From: Symsagittifera roscoffensis
Lineage: Eukaryota; Xenacoelomorpha; Acoela; Convolutidae
NCBI RefSeq assembly: GCF_963678635.1
Contig: NC_087065.1
Location: forward strand, 78,129,396-78,193,395
Direction: 5' to 3'
DNA length: 64,000 nucleotides
Made by a program: the position numbers and the translations under genes. A model generated the notes under the pieces. It made no database searches, was not told the origin of the DNA, and was given only the letters and a program-made list of their open reading frames with translations. Below are positions 52,609 through 62,722 of the stretch, in pieces. The stretch's first letter is position 1. Each line of letters starts with the position of its first letter.

Positions 52609-53760
52609 TAGCCTAATTGTTGTGATAAACTTATTAAATAGTTTCAGAGAGGGCAGATGGATTCGATTAGTGATGCTACTGATGCAAATGGTATTTCAAT
52701 TGAGAGAAACACAGATGTGCCGGGACTGAGGTATCATGATCAGACTCCAGTATCATAACCAACACCAAAACGGCCAAATATTGTACTGTGACGAAGAAAA
52801 TTCAGAGGACGATGTGACTGAGAAGCTGAGGCATACCGTTGAAGAGTCAATGAAGTTGTTGATACCCAGCTTTGTAGAGCAAATCAAAGCACAACTAATG
52901 ACTGCAATCAACGTCGCTGTTGAGTCCGCAATAAACAACATGCAGAAGGAAATCATCTCGTCCTCCAAAATGGAAATAGCATCTCAGGCGAATATCAGCT
53001 ACCTTAGGACTTTATCTGAAGCAGAAAAACTTGAATCATATAATCGACGAGATAACCTAAGAATTCTAGGAATCCCCGAGTGTTTGGAAGGGGAGAATAA
53101 TCGTGAGAATTTTGATAAAACAATAGCGAAGGTAGTGGAGATTTTTCATGATATTGGTGCAAATGTGCAAGCGTCAGATACCTCAATAGCTCATCGATTG
53201 CCATCTCGTTCAAATAGAGGCAAACCAATTATCGTTCGTTTCGCCAGAAGAATCGCCATAATCAACTTGCTGCGAAACAAAAAAAAGATGGCAGATAAAG
53301 AAGGTTTGAAAAATATAACCGTTTTTAAAGACTTATCAAATGCTCATGTCAATTTCATAAAAATGATGAAGAGTGATTGCCGAATTAAATATGCGTTGAT
53401 TCGAGAAGGTGTAATCCATTATATATGGAAGGCAGACGAGCGACTATATCGTATCGATGGACTTTTGTAACATTCGCCCGGAAGATACATATCAACGGAA
53501 AAAAAAACTATGTCCTAAGACGACTGGCTAACTTCTAAACAGAGCTTTACATGCTTTTCACCGTCTCTACCAAGCCAGTACTTTCGGTGGTCTTTCTAAC
53601 ATCGGGTCGACAAAACGTTACTGCTTTCGGCTTCGGTCAAAACACTCAAATTAACTAGATTACATGCGGAAATAGTGAGCTCATGGCTGGGTCTTAGTAT
53701 CCCCAGACCACGAGGTCACTCCTAAAAACAGGGCTACTACTATTTATTGAATTATTATTG
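52609..53760 (+). mobile_element. ORF1-only LINE derivative
   Basis: Starts with the same 40 bp as the 26.8-kb LINE (52609-52648), then a different 5' UTR and one ORF1-like gene, with no endonuclease or reverse transcriptase behind it. The sequence ends in a ...ttattgaattattattg tract near 53736-53760 that may be its tail. Such half-LINEs depend on a partner for mobility. The 3' limit is uncertain. Confidence 0.55.
52736..53470 (+). CDS. L1-type ORF1 protein (coiled coil and RRM-like)
   Basis: 244 residues. A coiled-coil stretch lies at ~20-100 (EKLRHTVEESMKLL...SYLRTLSEAEKLESYNRRDN). An RRM-like RNA-binding domain follows (NLRILGIPECLEGE...GKPIIVRFARR), then a C-terminal basic domain (KNITVFKDLSNAH). 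This is the ORF1 layout that binds LINE RNA as a trimer. Another ATG at 52656 opens a 34-codon frame that overlaps it. It may be the original N-terminus lost by a frameshift. Confidence 0.75.
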   Translation: MIRLQYHNQHQNGQILYCDEENSEDDVTEKLRHTVEESMKLLIPSFVEQIKAQLMTAINVAVESAINNMQKEIISSSKMEIASQANISYLRTLSEAEKLESYNRRDNLRILGIPECLEGENNRENFDKTIAKVVEIFHDIGANVQASDTSIAHRLPSRSNRGKPIIVRFARRIAIINLLRNKKKMADKEGLKNITVFKDLSNAHVNFIKMMKSDCRIKYALIREGVIHYIWKADERLYRIDGLL

Positions 53761-55207
53761 TTTTTGTTCAGTAGACAAAAATCATCATCTCCATCGAAGA
53801 TGGATCAACCCTTTCCCCCAACTCCTAGCTTCTCAACCTAGCAAAATGATTTCAGATGTTAATTAAATTCAATTCTAGACATAACAGGGAAGCTAAAAGA
53901 TTGTATAAAATGATAAAAGTTCCTGTCCCGAGACCCCTCTGGATTCTCGAATCCGGGGTAATAAGACCTTTAACTTCCTCCCGGAAGGCTGTCTTCCACC
54001 CTTCACCGTTGTTCGCAACGACCTTGCAACTATTGTAGCGACACAATAGTTGCAACTCGGAACGGTCTCTGCTATTTCTGCTCGTCTCTAATTCCGATTC
54101 TAAGTTTTTTCGTTGTTATCGTCGCAACTACTGTTGTTGTTGTGTCCTATTTCGGTTCTTTTTCCAAAATGGCTGTTTTTGACGTTTCTTAGAATAATTA
54201 CGTCATCATTTCGAATTTCTAAAATTTACGAATTTCCAAATCCTTCAGCCTTCCCGATTTGTCCAATCGTTCGAATAACGCTCTTATTCCTTCAAAATCG
54301 CCAATTCGGAAGGTTCGCTGCTAAAAACTCGAAATTGCTGCGTTTGCATTTTTGTCCATTCTGGTCGAATGTCACATACTCCCCGGACAGTCCAGTCAAT
54401 GTCCTCATTGAATCTCGCAAGGTTCGTAAAATTGGCACAGTGTCATCAAACAGAATTTACAAAATGCACGAAATTACTTTTATCCGCACCATCGACTCAC
54501 TGCAGAATATAAATGGCATCATACTACATCACTATAGCCTTGAAATCTTTCACTAATCTGCACATTGAGGATATGACCCAAGGTAAAAACATCTTTTCTG
54601 ACTTCCAATGTCAATGCCCTGATTAAAAAGTTTTTCTCCTAGATTTTTGAAAGACGTTGGTTTGCAGGACAGTCCTGCCAACCAACAAGCTAAAATTATC
54701 CTACTATGCTTCTTCCCTTCGGAAATCTTGCTTATTTTTGTCCTGAACATTAAAACTGAGAAACTCTGTGGTTAGAAAGATCAATGAGACAATCTCCCTC
54801 GAGAGATTACCCAAGCCTTTCATATTACCACAAAGTGATTAGTTCTCCTAGTTGATTAAAAACAGTCATGCAGGCTGGAATATTTAAATATACTCTATAC
54901 TCAAGCCTTTCTAAATAATTAGTAAGTAAGTGTCTCTAAAGCCACTAACTAAAATCAAAATGCAAATTTATAAACGCAACAAAGTCTTTAATGTTCAAAG
55001 CTCAACTAAAAGTTTCAGTTTTCAATTACAACTTGGTTGCTTAGTTTCTCACTTGATTTTTTTTCACACACATAAAACAATTCTGAGTTTTAACTTCTTC
55101 TCTTCGTCACTCCTTTGTTTTTGTCTTTTTTCGTCGTTTAGAAGTTCTAAAACTTCTAAATTTTTCTAGTTTTCTTTCTTTTTGCCTCTTGTTCTTTCGA
55201 CCGTTTG
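53761..55207. other. Spacer before the giant ORF block, no gene assigned
   Basis: Mixed composition, more GC-rich than region 3 in its left half. Contains the 54.02-kb hairpin and a 147-codon plus-strand frame (54113-54556) with no recognisable motif. The last ~130 bp are K/E-codon-rich on the minus strand and probably belong to the 3' end of the block to the right. Confidence 0.45.
54024..54055. repeat. Perfect hairpin, 13-bp stem
   Basis: TTGCAACTATTGT and ACAATAGTTGCAA are exact complements separated by six bases. It lies 1.15 kb past the stop of the giant minus-strand ORF. It could be an RNA structure or an element end. Nothing else shows its role. Confidence 0.85.
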
Positions 55208-57914
55208 TCAATGTTCCATCTCTTCCTCCTGTGACACTGACTCTCCACTTTCAGTTTCTGTGTCTTGTAACACATCGTTAGCTATTCTGACGCTGTTGGA
55301 AGCAGTCCTCCAACACTTCTGCTCTTCTACCCTCTGTTTGCAACAAGGTAGGGGATCCACGTTAGATTCTCTGTTTCGGCAGAAGCTGTTGTGGAGACAC
55401 AACGTCACGTTTCTCTCCAAATCTTCCTTCAACAACTCTTCCTTCTCCTTTCCACTACGTTCACTCGTCATGTGAATTCTTTTTACAGTGGTGGTCACTG
55501 CATTCCGATGAGTCACCAAAGCTCGCTTGAAAACTCCTGCTACAATGTCCAGCTGATATCCACTGTACACCGTGCCGTGCCTCGACATAAGCTTTTTGGC
55601 ATATTCGTACCACCATGCAGTCATGTTAGCTCTGAACCATGGCATCAATCGTCTTCTTGCCCATAACTTTTTCACTTCCATCAGAATGTTTAGAACCTTG
55701 CACATTGTCTCAAAAAGATCTAAATTTTTTAGACAATCCAATTTCTGCAACTGTTCTCTCGTCGGTGCCTCCTGTCTATTGTTTTCTCTCACATGAGCTT
55801 CCAGCCATCGTATCGCCATCATAACTCCCACTATCACTATTGTTATGGGCCGTGATGAGTCTGGTAAACCCATGGAGAGCAGCTCTCCAGAGTCCCAGAT
55901 CAACACCAGATTACTACGCTCGGGATACCACCAGGTCTGCAGCAAGCAGTGGCAGGGAAACTCGTCATGCGTCAACATGATGCTCCTCCAATTACGTTTT
56001 CCCGAAGCTTCCAGTAATGGTTCCACTTCCATCATCACTCGGTGGACTTCATCATTCTCGTCTACTGTATTGTAATCCGTAACGGTTGATCCTCTCTGTT
56101 TCTGTCTTTTAAAGTCACTGAAGTTCCCACTCACGTATCCCATGAACTTCCTTCCCAGTATCGATTCCAACTCCTCCTTTGTTCTCTCTGGAACTGCTGA
56201 GAACATCTTACATAGCAACTCGTCAGATTTTTTGGACATTCTCTTTAGTCTCACACACTTTGGCACTGAGAAGGCTTGATCCACGATCGTTCTCGTTTTC
56301 TTTACTTTCACAGCCACGAAATGCACCGGGTATCTACTCCTGCACATTGGAGCCAATGTCGATCCCACCAAATATCGTGCTCCTGATGGTCTACAAAAAG
56401 ACTCACTATGTCTGATGTTCATTTCCGTCTCGATCGCTTCCCTCCATTTTCCTATGTACTTTTGTTCAGTTTGCAGAACTCCTGGGAACACTTCTACACT
56501 GATGGCTGTGACCATCTCATGTTTCTGTTCTAGATTCAATAGTGACTCTAAAGAACCAAACATGCTGTAGAATCCTAGTGCAGTCACTAGATTCACCACG
56601 GTTCCTCCATGGCAATCTGCGATCAGTTCTGTTTCCGTTCTTGCTTTCATCACGACATTCCCAAACAATATCTTCAATTGCTTGTGTTGTCTCTCGAAGG
56701 TTTTTACACAATCCAGACCTCCACACACGTGACCTTCCAGTCCACAGACTTCCGCCAGACAGCTACCAGATTTGACCCAGTCTTCTGGTCCCCAGCCAGG
56801 CAACTCCACTTTGTCTTCCCCGTTGCTCCTAGAGGCTGTTATCATCACATTATATATGATATTCAGGTCACGCAGGTTACAATCTGCATTCAGCTCCCTC
56901 TGCACGTCATGTGTCGCCCCTAATATCGAGTCAGCATTGGGACTAGGACACCATGATGATCTCATCAGTTCCCACACTACCATCAAGCTCGTTCTCAGTA
57001 GTTCATCTGAGAAGCCCAACCCAAACTCCACTCTTTTGTTGGATTTTGGTACGGAAGGTGCAGTCACCTCTTCTTCCAAGACCAGTCCCAATTTGGTCTG
57101 TGGATTATTAGCGCTCTTAATCGTTACAATCCTCGACGTCCAGTATCTTAGCAACACTGCCTGCTCGTAATCGAAGAAGCAATCGCGTATGTCTTCACTC
57201 AGAAAAAGGTTGTACGCTATCCCAATGATTCCGGACACGTAGCTGTACGACTTCTTCTTGATCGGCCCACAGTACTCACTGGATTTCGGTAGTGCCCCCA
57301 TAGATTCTTTAGTGAGTCTCAGCTCCTTGTTTGAAAATCTCCTGATTTCGTCTATCTTTCTCAGGGGCTCTAACTCCTCAGGTTCTTTCATATTCACCCT
57401 CATCGGCTTGCTTTGATGCATCTCCGGCAGTGCTAGCAAGAGTAAGGCTTTTGCTCGCTCATCGCCCTCCCTCAACATCTTGACACAGGTGTTCAATGCT
57501 GGTACTGAAATCTGCTCTATCAGGAATTGAATGAAACAAAGAGCATCTCTCCGCTTCGCGTACGCTACTGCCATTCCTTCCTGGATTATCAGATCCCTCA
57601 GGTTCGTCATCAGGAGTACTTTTTCTTCTTTTGACCTTTTCCTTTCTTCTGAGTCATATTCCCCGCGAGTTAATCCCATCATGCACCAGGCAAACCTCAG
57701 TTGTAATTCGGTTCTTACGTAGGGTACTGCCATGAGAGCGTGTGTTCTCGGCGCAGTCCTCATTTCCTCTTCGAAGTACTTCAACACCACTGCTCGATCG
57801 TTTCCGCCTGCATCTCGGATGACGCTAAAGTTCCATATGCCTTCTGCTTGAGGGTGGTGCCTCGCAACATTGTCTCCAGATAACCTTCCATGGCCATTTC
57901 GTCCTCCAGAGCCA
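55208..57914 (-). pseudogene. Giant block segment 10, 860-residue C-terminal part
   Basis: The longest open stretch (55208-57790), joined by one indel to MALEDEMAMEGYLETMLRGT upstream. Mostly helical. HDEFPCHCLLQTWWYPE, VLIWDSGELLSMGL and TIVIVGVMMAIRW stand out. The last two recall SGNH spacing but lack catalytic residues. It ends TESGESVSQEEEMEH and a TGA. Confidence 0.65.
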
Positions 57915-58690
57915 TCACATACCCTCTGGCCGATCTTCGAATTCTAACATCTCCATGTATCCACCGGCGGGTTCATCTATTGACACAGTCTCCGACACTG
58001 TCAGTCGGTTATACTCCACTGGTACTAGTTGTCCTGCAACACTTCCCTTTCCGTGGTTCATGGGAGATGGTTTACAGTCCTTCATCGTGCTTTCTCCACA
58101 TTGGCTAAGTATTTCCATTTGTAAGGTTGCTCCAGTCAGAGTGCGGTCACTCCTTTTGGATTTGTAACCTGTCGACTTTATCCCTGCCATGAGAATGGGT
58201 GGCACCATCGCTACATCGGTCAACATTCTGTTCGTGCCAGGTAACTGATAATCACTTTGTCCCAAATCCATGGCCTCTTCGACTCGTTTTCGTTTCGCTG
58301 AATTGACAGCTTTTATTGATATCTCTGAATCCACCTTCGTCTTTCCTACTCTCCTCGGCATCACCTTGCTGCCTAACTTCATCTTCATCTCATTGATCTT
58401 ATCAATCACCAATTTGGATCGCATCGTTCCCCTCCTGGTTGTTGACAGATACACCACCTCTCCTTTACCATCCTGCGGTGTCATCTTGATGGGAGAGTTC
58501 GCCTCACTTTCATCAGTGGCTGAGTTAATCAACATTTCACTCAATCTCCCTTCACACTCATCAAGTTTGTCAAGGACTTCCCGCATCAATGGTCGGTTGA
58601 GACTTGTTTTCAAAATGGACTGGGTCCCATAGCTCTGAACCACTATCCAGACTTCTTCCATGAACGCCACTCTGTCCAATCTGCATCCCG
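57915..58690 (-). pseudogene. Giant block segment 9
   Basis: VWIVVQSYGTQSILKTSLNR, a Lys/Arg-rich middle (KLGSKVMPRRVGKTKVDSE, NSAKRKRVEEAMD) and an acidic end. The frame changes at about 57.92 kb into MALEDEMAMEGYLETMLRGT. Confidence 0.6.
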
Positions 58691-58706
58691 TCCTACTTTC
58701 ATGGTC

Positions 58707-58980
58707 TCAATGATGTACTTCCCATTCTTCTTCGGGCAACGTTCCCAAGAAAGGTACTCTGGCTGAGCCCTCTATTCTTCTTCTCCTTGGTGATTCCATG
58801 AGGCTTCTTTGTTCGTTATTTCTTGAACTGCCAGGAGAGCTGCTCTCCGGCAAATTCCGTTTCATTTCCGTAAAGGCTGACGGAGGTTCCAGTGTCGATA
58901 TGCCTTCATCCGCTGGCTCAGTCGTCTCCAACGTATCCGCGTTGTTCTCAAGATCACTGAAGATATTGAAATCCTGTCGA
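58707..58980 (-). pseudogene. Giant block segment 8
   Basis: FNIFSDLENNADTLETTEPA to RRRRIEGSARVPFLGTLPEE. After its end, the third frame gives NGKYIIETMKVGRDADWTEW, which looks like the true continuation, so two indels lie close together here. Confidence 0.55.
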
Positions 58981-59448
58981 TGCTCCTGTCGATGCCCTGT
59001 CGTCTTCCCCACCAGCTTGATTTGCATCCTGTTGCATGGGTTCTTCCGCTTGACGGCTTCCTCCCTGTCCGTCATCTCCTTCTGACTTATCCTTCTTCGA
59101 GCTTGAGGGCCCTTGCTTTTCATTGTCGGCCCCTTCCGGGAATTTTGGCATGATCAGTGTGCCAGCTGATCCATCTTCCTCTTCTCCATGGCCCACTTTG
59201 ATTTCCTCGCAGCCGAAGGGTGCTAAGAAGGTGCTCGCCTGCAGTGTTCCTCCTACTTTCAATTCCGGTTTCACATTAGTCAGGATCAAGGAGGCCTCAG
59301 ACAGTTCGGTCCTGCCTCTCATCTTCATAGGCGCTAAGCCTAATCCCGCCCATTCCTCGTCAAATCCTCCAGGCTTGGGAGTCTCGGCGTTGCTTATTCG
59401 CCTCCTCTTCGCTTGATCCGTATAGGCAAATCGTGTGTATTGTAACAC
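58954..59448 (-). pseudogene. Giant block segment 7, acidic linker
   Basis: TDQAKRRRISNAETPKPGGF is a possible nuclear-localisation-like basic patch. It is followed by a Gly/Glu/Asp/Gln-rich disordered stretch (DKSEGDDGQGGSRQAEEPMQ). The frame changes near 58.97 kb. Confidence 0.6.
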
Positions 59449-59807
59449 GGCGGCATTTCCCCCACAAAGTATGGATCCATCGTTCCCACGAATTTTCCTA
59501 TTCTCCTTTCATTGGTTTCAAATGCTCTCAACATAGGAGTTTGTACCACGGAGACTGCTCCGAGCAACATCCTTCTTATCAGAGGGAATTCGGGGATTTC
59601 TTCCGGCAGCTTCTCGTAATCACCCCAATCCTTCGTCGCTTCTCTCACCTTGTGATATGCTGCAGTGAGACGAGGCACTCTGGTTATCTCACCATTCGTT
59701 TTATCATAGGGTCTCAGATTCCAAAGCTTCGGAAACACCTCGATGTGTCCTCTTTCTACTTCCCCCATGCGATCATGGAAGTGATCGTCAAAATTGATGA
59801 CCGTCAT
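59394..59807 (-). pseudogene. Giant block segment 6
   Basis: The ATG at 59807 overlaps the end of segment 5 by about 20 nt, so a second gene may start here (MTVINFDDHFHDRMGEVERG). No known domain. It passes into segment 7 in another frame near 59.44 kb. Confidence 0.6.
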
Positions 59808-60200
59808 TTCTGGCTCTTATATTTTCGCAAAAAAACAGATCTTCGCTCATGAGCTCCCGCAACACGTGCTGCTCACACCAGTTCAGCGCACTACCGTCCA
59901 CTGCTGATATGAGCTTCAGGTGCAGCACCGACCTCCTATACGCCTCCACCTTGACATCAGGGAACGCAAATGTGACTGCTGGTCCATAGATCACTGTCAC
60001 AAACTCCGTGGTTCCTCTGATCAACGCTAAGGGATCAGTCCTCATGCCCAAGCACAGATCGGTTAGTAGGGGCATGCCCCCAACATGTCGTCTCACATCT
60101 TCCTCTCTCTCGATAGTCTCATCTTCTCCCGTTCCAAAGCGATTTTGTTGTAGGAGATATTGGATAAGAGTGTGTCTCAGGTCTGTTATCTTATTCCAGA
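59788..60200 (-). pseudogene. Giant block segment 5
   Basis: NKITDLRHTLIQYLLQQNRF through GMPLLTDLCLGM, TEFVTVIYGPAVTFAFPDV and LNWCEQHVLRELMSEDLFF. Ends in a stop whose last codons overlap an ATG of segment 6 in another frame. This stop could be the real end of a first long ORF. Confidence 0.65.
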
Positions 60201-60461
60201 GTCCGTGGCTTTCTTCATGTCCAATTTTCTCACCCTTTCCTTCATCTGCTCTGGACAACCTGTCACTCTAAATAATCCTCCCAAGTTTCCGTGAGTAATC
60301 GCAATCAACGTTAGAAGTCCATCCAACCGCAGGTTCTGAACTCCTTCGGTGAGCAGTACCGCCGGTCCTTTCACGAAGCTCTCAGCTCCAAACGTCACAA
60401 ACAAGGCTAGTAGCTCCACAATCGATATTTCCACTACCTCTTAGAGGAATTCCTTTATCAA
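60186..60461 (-). pseudogene. Giant block segment 4
   Basis: Same frame as segment 3 after the two stops. SIVELLALFVTFGAESFVKG and LLTLIAITHGNLGGLFRVTG look like a buried helical domain. The frame changes near 60.19 kb into WNKITDLRHTLIQYLLQQN. Confidence 0.65.
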
Positions 60462-61562
60462 CTAATGGGAAACTTTCGGGTAAACTTTCGCCAAGAAGGA
60501 AGCGGTCCATCCGGCTCCCAACCCTTCCAGCATGCTATCTCTTCGTTCAAAGACTTCTTCCCCCTTCACTTCCTGGGTCCAGAAGGTTTCCAAGGTAATC
60601 TGGCACATTCTATTCACAAACTCAGCCGTCTTTTCTTCAGTATTTTCCGCTAGGTCTACCTCCTTCGACAAGTAGGCATGGATTTTCTTCATCATTATAG
60701 GGCCTTGCTCAAAAGCATCTGCACCCAATGCCGCTCTTCGAGGACTTAGATGTAACCACTGGTTGGCCTCCGGTTTGGTCCTCAAAACCATCGCCTCCAA
60801 ATGAGCTCTAGTCTCCTGTGAATTCTTCCTTCTCGCTTTTTCACCCGTTACTTCCATTGCTCGGAACCATAAGTCGTTTGACATCGCTGTGACCACTCGA
60901 TGGTCGTCGTCTATTCCCGATTTAAGTTTGAGCTGTCGACTGAAGTTGGACAGTTCCAACCCCAGCACCTCAGCCAACACTAACATGTGCAGCGCATGGT
61001 CCTTGAATCCTCTCATCGCGTTCGAGATATCTGACCACACCGCAGGTAGTTCAGCCCTGAGTGGTCTCAGGTTCTCCATTTCTATCATGCAATTTGGGGC
61101 GGATATGATCACATCATATTTCCCTTCCGAAAGCAAGGTCACGATCGCATACACGAACTTCAATCCATCCGGGAGACATGCATACCCCGGAGACAGCGCG
61201 AACACTACTCTCGGTGTCACCTTGTTGAACGACCCCTCTTTCGTCGCATCCACCACTTCACCCATTGACTCCAGGATATCCTTTATCGCTGGCCACACTG
61301 CATTTTCTGCCATTGCATGATCTCTGAGTCTGCTCAGAAAACGTCTACTGTGCAAGTGGTCATTGATTCCAGCAAACACAATCGTGACTGGGTTCATGTC
61401 CGTCTGTCTTTGTTCCCCTATTGCCAGAGATACGGCTTGCAGTAGGTCCAGGTCGACCGCTGCCAACATTATGACATCCGGCCAGAACAGAGACTTGGAA
61501 GTGTACACGAACTCTGAATTCGCTACTATCATAATCTTGGCCTTCCTCATTTTTGCTTTGTC
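60462..61562 (-). pseudogene. Giant block segment 3: second SGNH-like domain
   Basis: MIVANSEFVYTSKS and, 40 residues on, TIVFAGIND (61359-61370) sit like blocks I and III of an SGNH fold, but GDS is replaced by ANS. The rest (RPLRAELPAVWSDISNAM, DDDHRVVTAMSNDLWFRAMEV) is unrecognised. It ends at TAG 60462-60464, and a TAA follows five codons later before the frame continues. Confidence 0.65.
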
Positions 61563-62722
61563 CTACGCGGCAAAGATGGTCTCATCTTTCTTTATCGCTT
61601 TCGATCCGCCGTACCTTTGGACGTCACCATCTTGACTCATTTGTTTCGGGTATATTCTATCTTTCACATGACCTGGGGGTGAGCTCACTTGCCTGAACAT
61701 CTTCACATGTTGTCCGATCGGCGCCCATGTTACCAAAAATCTTCCAGGTCTCTCTTCTCGATTCCCTTCATCATGATTCAACCTCAAGTCCTGCAATGGT
61801 CTTGCGTTCACTGTTCCCATCGTGTTATTAGAGGGCAGTCCCTCTAGGTCAGCAAATCTCAAGGCTGTCGTGGAGCTGAAATTTATGCCAGCGGCTATTA
61901 ACCAGTCTACACCTGTTATCGAGTACAGTCTACTGACGGATAGCCTCGCTCCATTCAGCATCCTCCTGGCGTCCTCGATGAAGCTCACCCTCTGGAGATC
62001 CAGCTTCATTAGCTCGTCCTTGTACACATGCCAGGGAGATGGTATGGGTCTTGACCACATCAAAGAGCCTCTATCCGGGCGTCTCTCCTCTCGACTGGTA
62101 CTTGTCGTCTCCGATCTCGTGTCTGATCTGGACGTGCCAGTTGCCTCTTCCATTGGGTTAACTGTCCCTATTCTTCTCCTAGGATGAATGGTCCTCCTCA
62201 CCGGCGCTTCTCCCAATCTAACCAGCACGTCCGTCCTTTGACCTGGTTCGCTGGAGCTCTGTTGTCTGTAGTTCGTGACGGCCGGGACCGTTCCCAAGCG
62301 TGTTTCCAGGCTAGGAGGCACAAAGGTGGTAATCAGCGTGTCGTTCGATGTTCCTTCCTCTTTCAGCAATCCGGTGTCAAAGAGTTCTGCTTCTAACTCA
62401 TCCAATCGCTCTTGGTAGACTCTATTCAACCAAGCCTGTCCTTCTATACTATCGAAGTGGATGCCGTCCGTGGTCAGCCTGGCCTGATCCATAGCTCTCA
62501 ACGCAAGTTCAATGTTCATGAGGATCCTTCTCCCGGCATTCCGACTTGCGAGATTCCTCAGGATGTTATTCCACCTGACGACTCCTTCGTTGTGCCTTCT
62601 CCCTGCTGCTGTCAAGCTCCTTGTATTCATTGGCACAGTGCAAACGGTCAGTACCGCGCAATTGAATTTCTGCCAGAGAGTAGTAAACAAGCACACCATC
62701 ATTGATTCCCATAGTGTTCCTG
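61563..62722 (-). pseudogene. Giant block segment 2: SGNH block V and linker
   Basis: Continues segment 1 in another frame. FTTLWQKFNCAVLTVCTVPM and TTDGIHFDSIEGQAWLN carry the Asp-x-x-His (Asp codon at 62466-62468), completing the catalytic set. An Arg-rich disordered linker and a folded-looking part (SVSRLYSITGVDWLIAAGIN) follow. It ends at TAG 61563-61565, after which the same frame goes on, so the stop looks like a mutation. Confidence 0.8.

Larger units (their letters stand above)
45633..52609. repeat. Repeat R, copy split by LINE insertions
   Basis: The pieces 45633-45785, 47475-47588 and 52294-52609 line up end to end with the uninterrupted R copy at 41305-41896. At the first break 15 bp of R are missing. 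At the second a ~10-bp word (aaatggtttt) is duplicated. R ends where the third element begins. Confidence 0.85.

Noticed and set aside
58270-58632. 120-codon plus-strand frame opposite the giant block, and similar ones at 54113-54556 and 59433-59852
   Set aside because: No motif, Ser/Leu/Pro-rich composition typical of antisense shadows of coding DNA, or no support beyond openness.
59394-59807. Viral-style overlapping genes in the giant block
   Set aside because: Most frame joints keep continuous protein character and look like single indels. Only the 59.8-kb overlap remains a possible gene boundary.
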